A DNA stretch of 22,500 bases, from assembly GCA_030141605.1 (NCBI GenBank), contig JAQGDQ010001536.1, forward strand, positions 1-22,500, given 5' to 3'. Positions within the stretch are counted from its first letter, which is position 1, and the number at the start of each line of letters is the position of its first letter. Below are positions 9,022 to 19,162 of this stretch, in pieces. Under the pieces are notes generated by a model. The model worked only from the letters and a program-made list of their open reading frames with translations. It searched no databases and was not told where the DNA came from. This DNA comes from Tubiluchus corallicola. Its lineage: Eukaryota; Priapulida; Priapulimorpha; Priapulimorphida; Tubiluchidae. A program made the position numbers and the translations under genes.

Positions 9022-9189
9022 CTGTAAAAATGTTTACCCTCATTTACGCATCAGTTCAAAAGTAGTTGTACTAATTAGTTAAAAGTTAGTCAAATGTTGA
9101 GTGGTTTATTATTACTAATCTGAGAATGCTGGGCAGTAGGCATAATTACCAGTTTCTTCACAATAATGTACGTGTCTAAGTTGTCTTTC
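9022..9189 (-). other. Intron, no feature seen
   Basis: Short unique stretch between LRR exon F and the CA-rich satellite. Confidence 0.4.
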
Positions 9190-9218
9190 TATTAAAACTA
9201 TCCATAAATAAAATATGT

Positions 9219-9250
<32 letters not shown>

Positions 9251-9647
9251 GCACGCACACGCACACGCACGCACACACACAAACTAAATTAAGGAACGAA
9301 TCAATAGACGTGACAAAATCTTTGCGTGATTCCAACCGTCGCAACAGTTAAAACTATCCATACATAAAATATGTACATACACACACATGCGCGCACGCAC
9401 GCACGCACACACTCATATTAAACTAAATTAAGGAGCGAATAAACAAATTTGCGTGATTCCAACAGTCACAATAGTTAAAACTATTCATAAATAAAATTTG
9501 TACATACACACACACACGCGCACACACACACACATGCGCACGCACGCACGCACACACACATATTAAACTAAATTAAGGAGCGAATAAACAAATTTGCGTG
9601 ATTCCAACAATCACAATAGTTAAAACTATCCATAAATAAAATTTGTG

Positions 9648-9681
<34 letters not shown>

Positions 9682-9745
9682 GGCGCGCACGCACGCAGAC
9701 ATATTAAACTAAATTAAGGAGCGAATAAACAGATTTGCCGGATTG
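9190..9745. repeat. Composite satellite (~125-155 bp unit, 4 copies) with embedded (CA)n
   Basis: Four units each begin TTAAAACTAT(C/T)CATA.ATAAAAT, run into a variable CA/CG dinucleotide tract and end AACTAAATTAAGGA(A/G)CGAAT, with GCGTGATTCCAAC joining successive units. Unit starts are near 9193, 9347, 9475 and 9618. Unit length varies with the CA tract. Confidence 0.9.
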
Positions 9746-9945
9746 TGTTATATATGTAATTCTTTATTATTTTAAATACGAAATGGGTTTAATCTATCTA
9801 ATATGAAACAAGTTTAATATATCATGCCTCGCGGCGTGCTGTTTCTCCACCTGCCAAGGTTAAGGGAGCTCTGCCTATTATAAAGAGAAAACTCAAAATT
9901 TAAGTTAAATAACAAGGCTGACAGGTTTACTATATCTTTACTATA

Positions 9946-10225
9946 GGTTTTACACGTCAAATGTAGACACAGGAAAGTTCAAGTGTGACTTAGGTAAGTC
10001 AAATGTAGACATAGGAATTTACCACATATCCACATTCGAGATACGAATGTCACATTTGACTTGACATGCGTCTACATTTGACTTACCAAAAACGCTCAAG
10101 ATTTGTTGAAAACCATTGTTAACACATTTGAACTACCTAAGTCTACATTTGAGTTACCAAGACACATTTGAATTACCTAACTCTACATTTGAGTTAAAGC
10201 AGGTCTACATTTGACATGTAAAACC
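9946..10225. mobile_element. 280-bp MITE, probably Tc1/mariner-like
   Basis: Long terminal inverted repeats begin GGTTTTACACGTCAAATG on the left and end CATTTGACATGTAAAACC on the right, with one mismatch in this stretch. TA dinucleotides at 9944-9945 and 10226-10227 fit a TA target duplication. The interior has many direct and inverted copies of TCTACATTTGA and ACATTTGA, so the transcript could fold extensively. No open frame. Located in the intron between LRR exons E and F. Confidence 0.65.
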
Positions 10226-10965
10226 TATGTAGCGGATAATAGTTCTAATAGTTTTTGGACATAATTTACTATATTTTACTGTCCGATGCCTTTTAGTTAC
10301 AGTGGACATGTCCACCGTAATGAGGACATGATTCAGATCAGGTCGCTGGTCAGCTGATGATGACCACCTCTTGACTTACGGTATTCAACATGCACATTTT
10401 GAGGCAACTCCCGAAGCTGCATTGTTATTTCTACAGTAGATCTACATTGTTTGTTACAATACTGTATATATGTGTACGACGATTGTTCCTTTTTAGATTT
10501 TGCTGATTGTTTTCTCTACTAAAATACATGCTGTACATTTGTCATCTAATTACTGCTGACAACCGACTATCTTTCCCTGCAACCAACTATATAAAGTCAG
10601 ATATGAAAAGGATTTACTGTATATATTCACTAAAACGTTTTTAAACTGATTCTGTAAGATAATCTTAGGTCCAACAAATAAATATTGTTCCTTTCACTGA
10701 TAGTGGGCCATATCATACAGCAGTGTGTTTTTGTTCAGGAACTGCCTATATTAATAAAAATTAAAATTAGAGCGGTAATTAATTTCACCATAATCAGTGA
10801 GAACGCGATTGTGATAATTTTGAATAACATATAATTTTTTAATTACAATTGTTGTGCATCTCCGTTTTTACATTTTAGAATTTTGACCTCTGACCTGAAG
10901 ACTAAATGTAGTGTCTGTAAACTAGGCTTACAATAAAAAATTTAGTTAACGAAATTTATATTTAC
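10226..10965 (-). other. Intron, no gene seen
   Basis: AT-rich unique sequence between the MITE and LRR exon E. It contains a perfect 14-bp palindrome, GTGGACATGTCCAC, at 10302-10315, extended by TTAC...GTAA flanks. No other feature was found. Confidence 0.45.
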
Positions 10966-11694
10966 CTAACAATACTATGGTTACGTTTTCTGTAGCAACG
11001 TCTTCTGAAAACAATGGTTTGCCTAGCCGCTGTATGCCAACATTTCCTTGTATCAAAAGTATATTCAAGTAAGGATTCATCGAAAAATCTAACTCCAGCG
11101 AAGTCAGCAAGGGATTGTCAACTATTTGCACTGATATCAAGTCCCACTGATTTGAAAAAGCATTCGGATGAATCGCAACAAGTTTCTTGTTACCTTTGAT
11201 CAGAACAGACAGTTCCACTATGCCCTCTATGGCATTTTCTCTGATGACCTCCAAATTTGTTGCCACCAAATGCATTTCCCTGATCAACTGTCGTTCAAAA
11301 AAATAATCTGGTAATTCACTTTCTAAATAATGGACAATGATAAAACGAGATATGCTGCCCAGTAGATTGGGGGTTATATCTGTAAGTTCTTGTCGCGTCA
11401 GATTGTAACAAGTGACGTCACAGGAAGGTTCACTCCAGGCATAATTCTCTTCGTAGAGACACCGGGAGACCTTCATCTCGTCTGGAACGGCTGTGCAGTG
11501 GAAACCGGACAATGCTCTTCGCGTTGCCGCCTTTTTTGTCGAGCTGATTGTTGTAGTTGTTTGTGTCACTAGGGCACAATCGAAATCGTTTATCGTGGCA
11601 TTTTTCACTTTGGGTTCCCCGCAGTCTACAATCGACAGATGCCAACTTTCAATTTTGGTCCAAAGTAACCGACAGTCGCAGATTAAAGGCATGC
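10966..11694 (-). CDS. LRR exon E (243 codons, phase 1-1)
   Basis: Bounded by TTTCAG|GCATGC and TTAG|GTAAATATA. The split codon is followed by MPLICDCRLLW, cap cysteines at 6, 8, 25 and 40, then a short Thr/Ser linker with STKKAATRRALSGF, shared almost unchanged with exon B (18443-19162). The N cap is CTAVPDEMKVSRC...CDVTC. The LRR segment includes IHPNAFSNQWDL and VDNPLLTSLELDFSMNPY, ending ENVTIVLLG. It resembles exon B over its whole length much more than its physical neighbours D and F, pointing to block duplication. No stop or frameshift. NVT and NLT sequons are present. Confidence 0.85.
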
Positions 11695-11860
11695 CTGAAA
11701 CATTCATATTTCTTTACGTAATTGTGCGAGTTAATTTGCACCAATATATAATGCTGTAAACATCAAGTCCGTGCTAGAATAGCCACAACTTGAATAATGG
11801 CAGTGCTGCATTTGCATAAGTTTTCATTTTTCATATATGACAGTTTATTGACCAACAACA

Positions 11861-12211
11861 CAGTACAATACAATGCAATGCAATGCAATGCAATGCAATG
11901 CAATGCAATACAATACAATACAATACAACACAACACAACACAACACAACACAACACAACACAACACAACACAACACAACACAACACAATACAATACAATA
12001 CAATACAATACAATACAATACAATACAATACAATACAATACAACACAACACAACACAACACAACACAACACAACACAACACAACACAACACAACACAATA
12101 CAATACAATACAATACAATACAATACAATACAATGCAACGCAACACAACACAACACGATACAATGCAACACAATACAATGCAATTCAATACAGTACAGTA
12201 CAGTACAATAC
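11861..12211. repeat. Pentanucleotide array (CAATA/CAACA/CAATG)n, block-structured
   Basis: About 70 five-base units. Single-base variants sit in homogeneous blocks: CAATG, CAATA, a long CAACA run, a long CAATA run, a second long CAACA run, CAATA, then mixed CAATG. All six frames lack long stops, so several large spurious open frames arise. It lies in the intron between LRR exons D and E, ending about 100 bp from the donor of exon D; an A/G-rich stretch fills the gap. Confidence 0.95.
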
Positions 12212-12314
12212 AAACGAAGGAAAAGGAAAAAGCGAAAAAGGGAAGGTTAAAACAAAAGGAAAAAATGAAAAGGGGAAAATAGAAAAAGAAAGAAATACAA
12301 AAAATTAAATTCAC

Positions 12315-13052
12315 CTGTTAACACTATTGTCAGATTTTCCACAGCCATGTCCTCCCAAAGTGTTGGCTTGTTTAGTCGTTGTATTGCAGCATTGTTTTGC
12401 ACTAAGAGAACACTCAAATACGGATTCCAAGAAAGGTCCAATTCTAATGAAGCCAGCAGAGGATTATCAACAATTTGCAGTGATATCAAATCATACTGAC
12501 TAGCAAAAGCTCTTGGATGAATGGACCTAAGTTTCTTATTGCCTTTTACCACAACTGACTGTTCCACTATGCCATGTACGGCATCTTCCCCGATACTTTC
12601 TAGGTTTGTTTCCTCAAAATGCACTTCTCTGACCAACTGTCCAAATATAAAATCATCTGGCAACTGCTTGTCTAAGTAATGGAGGATGTTAAAGCGGGAT
12701 ATGCTGCCACGCAGGACAAAGTTTAACGCATCAAGTCCGTGTTTGGTCAAGTAGGGACAAGTAACGTCACAAGAACCATCAGTCCAGTCGTAGTTTTCTT
12801 CGTAGGAACATTGCGAGACTTTTAGTTCGTCTGGAATGCTCACGCATGAGAAACCAGAGAAAGTTGTCGTCGTTATTTCAAATGCCGTCTTATCTGACAG
12901 TTGATGACTTGCTATCATGTTAGACGGTGAACAATCCAAGAAATCGCTTATCGAAGCGTCTTCCACTTGAGGTTGGTGACACTCTACAATCGACTGATAC
13001 CAACTTTCATTCTTGGTCCAAATCAACCGACAGTCACAAATGAAGCGATTTT
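12315..13052 (-). CDS. LRR exon D (246 codons, phase 1-1)
   Basis: Bounded by TTTCAG|AAAATC and ACAG|GTGAAT; this is the only exon of the set with a GTGAAT rather than GTAAAT donor. The entry codon becomes Glu instead of Gly (ENRFICDCRLIW). LRRCT cysteines are intact. The linker, DCSPSNMIASHQLSDKTA, has only a short Thr run. Then come the N cap CVSIPDELKVSQC...CDVTC and LRRs with IHPRAFASQYDL, ending ENLTIVLTG. It has exactly the length of exon A (21427-22164) and is about four-fifths identical to it by eye, so the two are recent duplicates. The reading frame happens to stay open about 22 codons past the donor, which is not evidence against splicing. Confidence 0.85.
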
Positions 13053-13065
13053 CTGAAATACATAT

Positions 13066-13086
13066 TTATATATATATATATATATA
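13066..13086. repeat. (TA)n microsatellite at a LINE 3' end
   Basis: Short TA run starting 14 bp from the 5' end of LRR exon D, in the polypyrimidine/branch region of its intron. It probably came in as the 3' tail of the adjacent LINE. Confidence 0.85.
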
Positions 13087-13755
13087 ATCTTTATTTGCCA
13101 TTAAAAACATTGATAATCACTGATAAAAACTTTACAGAGATGATCAATCAGTGTTAGTTAATAAAAACTTCCACTGCTAAAGGCAAATGCGTCAGTGCAA
13201 TCTAAACTACTGTGCAGTAATGGAAAGTAACGACGAATAAAATCAAACATATTTACAACTATGCACAAAAAATGAAAAATTATGATTTAATTAATATGGC
13301 CGTGGATATATGAATTCTGAATTAGTGTGTATGTTGTCGTACTGGTGTGATGGTATTTCATATCTGGTTAATATTAGTGATTTTAATTTTGTTTTGAATG
13401 CTGATAGGGACTTGATTTGTTTAACCTGTAATGGTAGAGAATTCCAAAGTAGAATTGCTTGTTTGATTACAGAGTTCGTTCCATAGTGGGTATTTGTCCT
13501 AATTTGTTTTAGATTGCTTGTTCTGGAATTAACGATAGGATTTGGAAAAAAGGTAAATCTGTTATTCTGGAACGGTTTGCTGATGTTGTTAATGTATTTA
13601 AATATAAAAAGCAGAGTAAAGTATTCTTTGTGTGCTTGAAAGATTGGGAATTTTAAAGTTTTTCTCAGGTTAGTTGTTGAAGCTTTGAATTTTTGTCTAC
13701 CTGCCTTACGTTTGTATGAGTACCCAGCTATATTTAATTTTTGTTTCTTCTTACT
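13087..13755 (-). mobile_element. 5'-truncated LINE (CR1/L2-like), C-terminal ORF2 plus 3' UTR
   Basis: An open frame of 155 codons (13291-13755, no ATG) ends with the signature of CR1/L2-superfamily reverse transcriptase tails: RTNTHYGTNSVIKQ, then LLWNSLPLQVKQIKSLSAFK, then a short tail and TAA. Upstream are KAGRQKFKASTTNLRK and a helical FKYINNISKPF segment. A TGA just beyond 13755 marks the truncation point. The 3' UTR has AATAAAG next to the terminal TA repeat. With the frame still uninterrupted, the insertion looks fairly young. It is intronic, between the decayed exon and LRR exon D, same strand as the host gene. The clade call rests on motif recall. Confidence 0.72.
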
Positions 13756-14127
13756 TCATACAAATACAGGCAATACATGTCACCAAGCTGGTACCTGGTA
13801 GATAAAGCAAAAACCATTGCATTGAGGATATTGCAACAACAGTGCACTTTGACCATTTTTGTTTTGCAGGTGGGATAACGTAAGACAGATTAGTTCTCAA
13901 AACAACTATTATTAAGTGTATAACCCTCTGTTTTTACGTACATTGTGTGGATGACTAGAGAATTAATATGGTTCATGGCTATTGAAAAATAAAAATGCGG
14001 TTATACAAAGGCAAATCTTTTGCAAATAACCTATGCTAGAGCCTTTTTCATAGAACACTCCTTTCACAGCCAAAAGTTAACGTATTGTAACTCCATACTT
14101 TGAAAACCCAACTTTGTAAGCACTTGA
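13756..14127 (-). other. Intron, no feature seen
   Basis: Unique sequence between the LINE truncation point and the ATT repeat. Nothing recognisable. Confidence 0.45.
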
Positions 14128-14128
14128 C

Positions 14129-14224
<96 letters not shown>
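14128..14224. repeat. (ATT)n microsatellite
   Basis: About 32 uninterrupted trinucleotide units. The Ile-rich open frames across it are artefacts. Confidence 0.97.
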
Positions 14225-14226
<2 letters not shown>

Positions 14227-14377
14227 TCCAAGTTTCTGCGTGTTTTTTCTGCGCCACCCGTTATGTGTTCGCAAAGGTAACCCTAATGCCAAGTAATAAA
14301 AGTTTGTATGGAGGGTTTTCTGAGCCAAACTTTAAGAATTACCTTTCTTTCCCTTTTGTGAAACAGTTTTCTTTCAT

Positions 14378-14489
14378 TAGCAGGAATAATTTAGAAATTA
14401 GATTCCATTTATGTTTAAAGAAGATAGTGAACTATTTGCACCAATGTCAAATCATAATGGTAGGAAACAAACTTTTGGATGAAGTAAAT
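14378..14489 (-). pseudogene. Decayed LRR exon fragment
   Basis: Plus-strand sequence 14429-14487 aligns with the middle of the LRR exons: GAACTATTTGCACCAATGTC then AAATCATAATGG, against CAACAATTTGCAGTGATATC then AAATCATACTGA in exon D, followed by CTTTTGGATGAA against CTCTTGGATGAA. Translation on minus keeps YDLTLVQIV where intact exons have YDLISLQIV. Matching continues more weakly left to about 14378 with gaps. Splice sites, caps and most of the LRR segment are unrecognisable. It is cut off on the right by the hAT insertion at 14490 and no convincing continuation is seen beyond it. Best read as a seventh, dead unit of the array. Confidence 0.6.
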
Positions 14490-14983
14490 CAGGGGTGTTC
14501 AAATTGCAGCCCGCGGGCCACTTGCGGCCCACCGAGAGAATTTGTGCTGCCCGCGAAGAGATTTGCTAACCTAGTGAAAGTGCGGCCCGGCGATTAATTG
14601 AGTGTACCCAGCTGAAGTCCGTACCACGATCCCAAAGATAGTGAGGGTAGTTTATTTTCTACTAGATCGGATGCCATTAACCCTTACAAGACGGTTGTAG
14701 CTTAATGTCACTGTACTACACAGACTGTGTGATACACATTACTAATACGCATTGTAATGAAATTACCACTATCTGTCCTGAAAGTAGAAATATATGGTTT
14801 GTAATATAAATTTTAATAAAATAGTTTCTTGAGTGTAGTAGTAATGATGTACGCAGGCCGGATGCCAAAAAATCGTTATTAGGCCTTTCTGTACTTGGCT
14901 CCTTGATCAAACTGTCTGTGGCCCGCAGGAATTGCGGGAAAGTTTAATGTGGCCCGGCTAGTCAGATAATTTGCACACCCCTG
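14490..14983. mobile_element. Non-autonomous hAT element with perfect 8-bp target duplication
   Basis: The ends CAGGGGTGTTCAAATT and AATTTGCACACCCCTG are inverted repeats of the hAT/Charlie type. AAGTAAAT at 14482-14489 is repeated exactly at 14984-14991, the 8-bp duplication expected for hAT. The subterminal GC-rich parts (GCAGCCCGCGGGCCACTTGC and TGGCCCGCAGG...GTGGCCCGG) are typical. The 494-bp interior has no transposase frame. It landed in the decayed LRR exon. Confidence 0.9.
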
Positions 14984-15054
14984 AAGTAAATCTTTAACTC
15001 CCTGAACTAGGCCAAACAGAGCAGGACTTGGGAAGTAAAGAAAATTTTATTTAC

Positions 15055-15750
15055 CTGTTAACAGCAACGTTATGTTTTCCGTGGGCATACCCTCCCAAAA
15101 TTTTGGTCTATCTAGTCTTTGTAAACGAAAATTATTTCGTATTTCAAGTACGTCCAGGTAAGGATTGTTTGAAAAATCCAGTTCTAATGACATCAAAAGT
15201 GGGTTGTCAATTATGTGCAGTGTTACCAAATCCCACTGGTTAGAGAAGGCTCTTGGGTGAATGGAAGTGAGCCTTTTGTTGCCTTGTACTATAACCGATT
15301 CTACAAGACCATGGATGGCATTCTCACCGATAACCTCCAAATTTGTGGCTTCGATATAAAATTCTGTGATCATCTGTCCTTCAAGAAGTTTATCCGGCAG
15401 GTTTTTGTCCAAATAAGAATTAATGTTAAGACTAGATATGCTGCCCTGTAGCGAAGAAGCTGCATTGTCAAGTTCTTCACGCGTCATTTTGGGACAGGTG
15501 ACATCGCAAGACGCATAATCCCAATCATAGTTTTCTTCGTAAGAACACCTACTGATCTTCTGCTCATCTGGAATGGTTAGGCAAGTGAAGAGAGACAATA
15601 CTGTGGCTGTTGCTGATGTTGCAGGCGACTCACAATTAAAATCGCTAACTGCAGCATTCTTCACTTCAGGTTCTTTGCAATCCACAATCGACTGATACCA
15701 GTTTTCACTTTTGGTCCACAGTAGCTGACAGTCACAAATTAGAGGATTTC
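15055..15750 (-). CDS. LRR exon C (232 codons, phase 1-1)
   Basis: Bounded by TTCACAG|GAAATC and ACAG|GTAAATAAA. Shortest of the six, mainly because the linker between the last cap cysteine and the N cap is only about 15 residues with few Thr (ESPATSATATVLS). It starts NPLICDCQLLWTKSENW, has the N cap CLTIPDEQKISRC...CDVTC and LRRs with IHPRAFSNQWDL and IDNPLLMSLELDFSNNPYLD, ending ENITLLLTG. One residue is missing at GLVESVIV relative to GIVEQSVVV elsewhere. It is the most divergent intact unit; KISRC and FWEGMP are shared with exon F. No ATG lies near the start, as expected for an internal exon. Confidence 0.85.
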
Positions 15751-15805
15751 CTGTGAAAAATGTTTATTCTTATTAGTATAATATATCATGTATACAAATT
15801 ATGTA

Positions 15806-15810
<5 letters not shown>

Positions 15811-15841
<31 letters not shown>

Positions 15842-16105
15842 TGTATGTATGTATGTATGTATGTATGTATGTATGTATGTATGTATGTATGTATGTATGT
15901 ATGTATGTATGTATGTATGTATGTATGTATGTATGTATGTATGTGTGTATGTGTGTATGTGTGTATGTGTGTATGTGTGTATGTGTGTATGTGTGTATGT
16001 GTGTATGTATGTATGTATGTATGTATGTATGTATGTATGTATGTATGTATGTATGTATGTATGTATGTATGTATGTATGTATGTATGTATGTATGTATGT
16101 ATGTA

Positions 16106-16136
<31 letters not shown>

Positions 16137-16470
16137 ATGTATGTATGTATGTATGTATGTATGTATGTATGTATGTATGTATGTATGTATGTATGTATGT
16201 ATGTATGTATGTATGTATGTATGTATGTATGTGTGTATGTATGTGTGTATGTATGTGTGTATGTATGTGTGTATGTGTGTGTGTATGTGTGTGTGTATGT
16301 GTGTGTGTATGTATGTGTGTATGTATGTGTGTATGTATGTGTGTATGTATGTGTGTATGTATGTGTGTATGTATGTATGTATGTATGTATGTATGTATGT
16401 ATGTATGTATGTATGTATGTATGTATGTGAGTGTATGTATGTATGTATGTATGTGTGTATGTATGTATGT
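15811..16470. repeat. (ATGT)n microsatellite, ~660 bp
   Basis: Very long tetranucleotide array interrupted by GTGT-type variants, which themselves form regular subpatterns (ATGTGTGT and ATGTATGTGTGT). It starts about 60 bp upstream, in transcript sense, of LRR exon C. Cys/Tyr/Val/Met and His/Thr/Ile/Tyr open frames over it are artefacts. Confidence 0.97.
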
Positions 16471-16613
16471 GATCATTACATCTATTTAACAAGCCTCTGC
16501 ACGCAAGCAGAACATTACTGAACCAACTTTCTTCCTTCACTATATGACTAAGTATCAAATTAAGGATGAGTTGTCTTAGAAATGCTGCCACAAAATAACT
16601 TTACGTTCCAAAA

Positions 16614-18212
16614 AGCTAGATCTATAACATATTTTACACAGCATTGTCTAGACAATATAGTCTAACTCAATGACATATTTTAGACAGCATTGTCTAGACA
16701 ATATAGTCTACCTCAATGACATATTTTAGACAGCACGACAATATAGTCTAGCTCAATATATTTTAGAAGTTAGACAATATGTCTAGCTCAATGACATATT
16801 TAGACGGTTAGATAGCTCAATGCATATTTTAGAAGCATTGTGAAATATCTAGCTCAATGACATATTTTAGACAGCATTGTGTAGACAATATAGTCTAGCT
16901 CAATGACATATTTTAGACAGCATTGTCTAGACAATATAGTCTAGCTCAATGACATATTTTAGACAGCATTGTCTAGACAATATAGTCTAGCTCAATGACA
17001 TATTTTAGACAGCATTGTCTAGACAATATAGTCTAGCTCAATGACATATTTTAGACAGCATTGTCTAGACAATATAGTCTAGCTCAATGACATATTTTAG
17101 ACAGCATTGTCTAGACAATATAGTCTAGCTCTATGACATATTTTAGACAGCATTGTCTAGACAATATAGGCTAGATCTATAACATATTTTAGACAGCATT
17201 GTCTAGACAATATTGTCTAACTCTATGACATATTTTAGACAGCATTGTCTAGACAATATAGTCTAACTCAATGACATATTTTAGACAGCATTGTCTAGAC
17301 AATATTGTCTAACTCAATGACATATTTTAGACAGCATTGTCTAGACAATATAGTCTAGCTCAATGACATATTTTAGACAGCGTTGTCTAGACAATATAGT
17401 CTAGCTCAATGACATATTTTAGACAGCGTTGTCTAGACAATATAGTCTAGCTCAATGTCATATTTTAGACAGCATTGTGTAGACAATATAGTCTAGCTCA
17501 ATGACATATTTTAGACAGCATTGTGTAGACCATATAGTCTAGCTCAATGACATATTTTAGACAGCATTGTCTAGACAATATAGTCTAGCTCAATGACATA
17601 ATTTAGACAGCATTGTGTAGACAATATAGTCTAGCTCAATGACATATTTTAGACAGCATCGTCTAGACAATATAGTCTAGCTCAATGACATATTTTAGAC
17701 AGCATTATCTAGACAATATAGTCTAGCTCAATGACATATTTTAGACAGCATTGTCTAGACAATATAGTCTAGCTCTATGCCATATTTTAGACAGCATTGT
17801 CTAGACAATATAGTCTAGCTCTATGACATATTTTAGACAGCATTGTCTAGACAATATAGTCTAACTCTATGACATATTTTAGACAGCATTGTCTAGACAA
17901 TATAGTCTAACTCAATGACATATTTTAGACAGCATTGTCTAGACAATATTGTCTAACTCAATGACATATTTTAGACAGCATTGTCTAGACAATATAGTCT
18001 AGCTCAATGACATATTTTAGACAGCATTGTCTAGACAATATAGTCTAACTCAATGACATATTTTAGACAGCATTGTCTAGACAATATAGTCTAGCTCAAT
18101 GACATATTTTAGAGAGCATTGTCTAGACAATATAGTCTAGCTCAATGACATATTTTAGACAGCATTCTCTAGACAATATAGTCTAGTTCTATGACATATT
18201 TTAGACAACATT
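16614..18212. repeat. 46-bp satellite with internal perfect palindrome (~35 copies)
   Basis: Period is 46 bp. Each unit holds ATTGTCTAGACAAT, a perfect 14-bp palindrome, followed by ATAGTCTAGCTCAATGACAT and TTTTAGACAGC. The left end (16731-16860) has shortened, decayed units and the rest is very uniform, with variants (GTGTAGAC, TCTAACTC, TCTATGAC) occurring in runs. It lies in the intron between LRR exons B and C. Confidence 0.95.
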
Positions 18213-18442
18213 TAAACACAATCACACAGTCAGTGAAAGAGGACAACAATCGTTTAAAATAATTTTAAACCTAGTACAGTAAGCTAATGTGTTTTAGTAA
18301 AAATATTTGGGTATTCAGATAATCATAGTAATTCTGGGTAGACTAACTATTCTATGATAAGCTATGATAAGGACAGTCAAAGGAACATATTGTATCGATG
18401 ATGCCTGCAGTGACGCATCAGCACAAAAAAAATCATATTTAC
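18213..18442 (-). other. Intron, no feature seen
   Basis: Unique stretch between the satellite and the donor of LRR exon B. Confidence 0.4.
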
Positions 18443-19162
18443 CTAACAATATAATGGTTACGTTTTCTGTAGGCATGTCATGTGCAAACAATGGTCTGTC
18501 TAGTCGTTGTATGCCAGCATTCCCTTGCACTACAAGCACGTTCAAGTAAGGATTCATCGAGAAATCTAACTCTAGTGACGTCAGCAGCGGATTGTCAACT
18601 ATTTGCAGGGCCACTAAGTCCCACTGGTTGGCAAAAGCTCTTGGGTGAATTGAAGCCAGTTTCTTGTTACCTTTTATGACAACGGACCGTTCCACTATGC
18701 CCTCTATAGCATTTTCTCTAAGAGCTTCCAAATTTGTTGCCTCAAAATGTATTTCTCTGATTAGCTGTCCTTCGAAGAAGCTGTACGGTAACTCTTTTTC
18801 TAAATAGTGAACAACAATAAAACGAGATATGCTGCCCTGCAGATCGGGAGTGATGGTCACGAGTAGCTCTTGCGTCATGTTGGGGCATGTGACGTCACAA
18901 GAGGGTTCACTCCAGACGAAATTGTCTTCGTAAGAACACTGTGAGACCTTCAAGTCGTCAGGAACGGCCTTGCACGCGAAGTCAGACAATGTTCGTCGTG
19001 TTGCAGCTTTCTTTGTGGATGGTATCATTGTTGTGGGTGGCGTGCAATCAAAATCATCTAGTGTGGCATTTTTCACTCCGGGTTCTCCACAGTCGACAAC
19101 CGACAGAAGCCAACTTTCACTTTTGGTCCAGAGTAGTTGACAATCACAAATTAATGGCATGC
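18443..19162 (-). CDS. LRR exon B (240 codons, phase 1-1)
   Basis: Bounded by TTTTCAG|GCATGC and TTAG|GTAAATATG. It starts MPLICDCQLLW after the split Gly codon. LRRCT cysteines are intact (ICDC, VDC, FDC). The linker carries STKKAATRRTLSDF, shared with exon E. N cap is CKAVPDDLKVSQC...CDVTC. LRRs include IHPRAFANQWDL and VDNPLLTSLELDFSMNPYLN, ending ENVTIILLG. Together with E it forms one sequence pair, parallel to the A/D pair. No signal peptide or membrane segment lies within it, so it must rely on neighbours for secretion and anchoring. Confidence 0.85.

Noticed and set aside
11763-12314. Overlapping open frames of 115-183 codons rich in Cys/Val/Leu or Asn/Thr/Gln
   Set aside because: They arise from the stop-free pentanucleotide array.
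14100-14597. 165-codon plus-strand frame starting with poly-Ile
   Set aside because: Composite of the (ATT)n repeat, the antisense of a dead exon and part of a hAT element.
15760-16591. Long Cys/Tyr/Val and His/Thr/Ile open frames on both strands
   Set aside because: They are translations of the (ATGT)n repeat, which has no stop in most frames; no gene signals.
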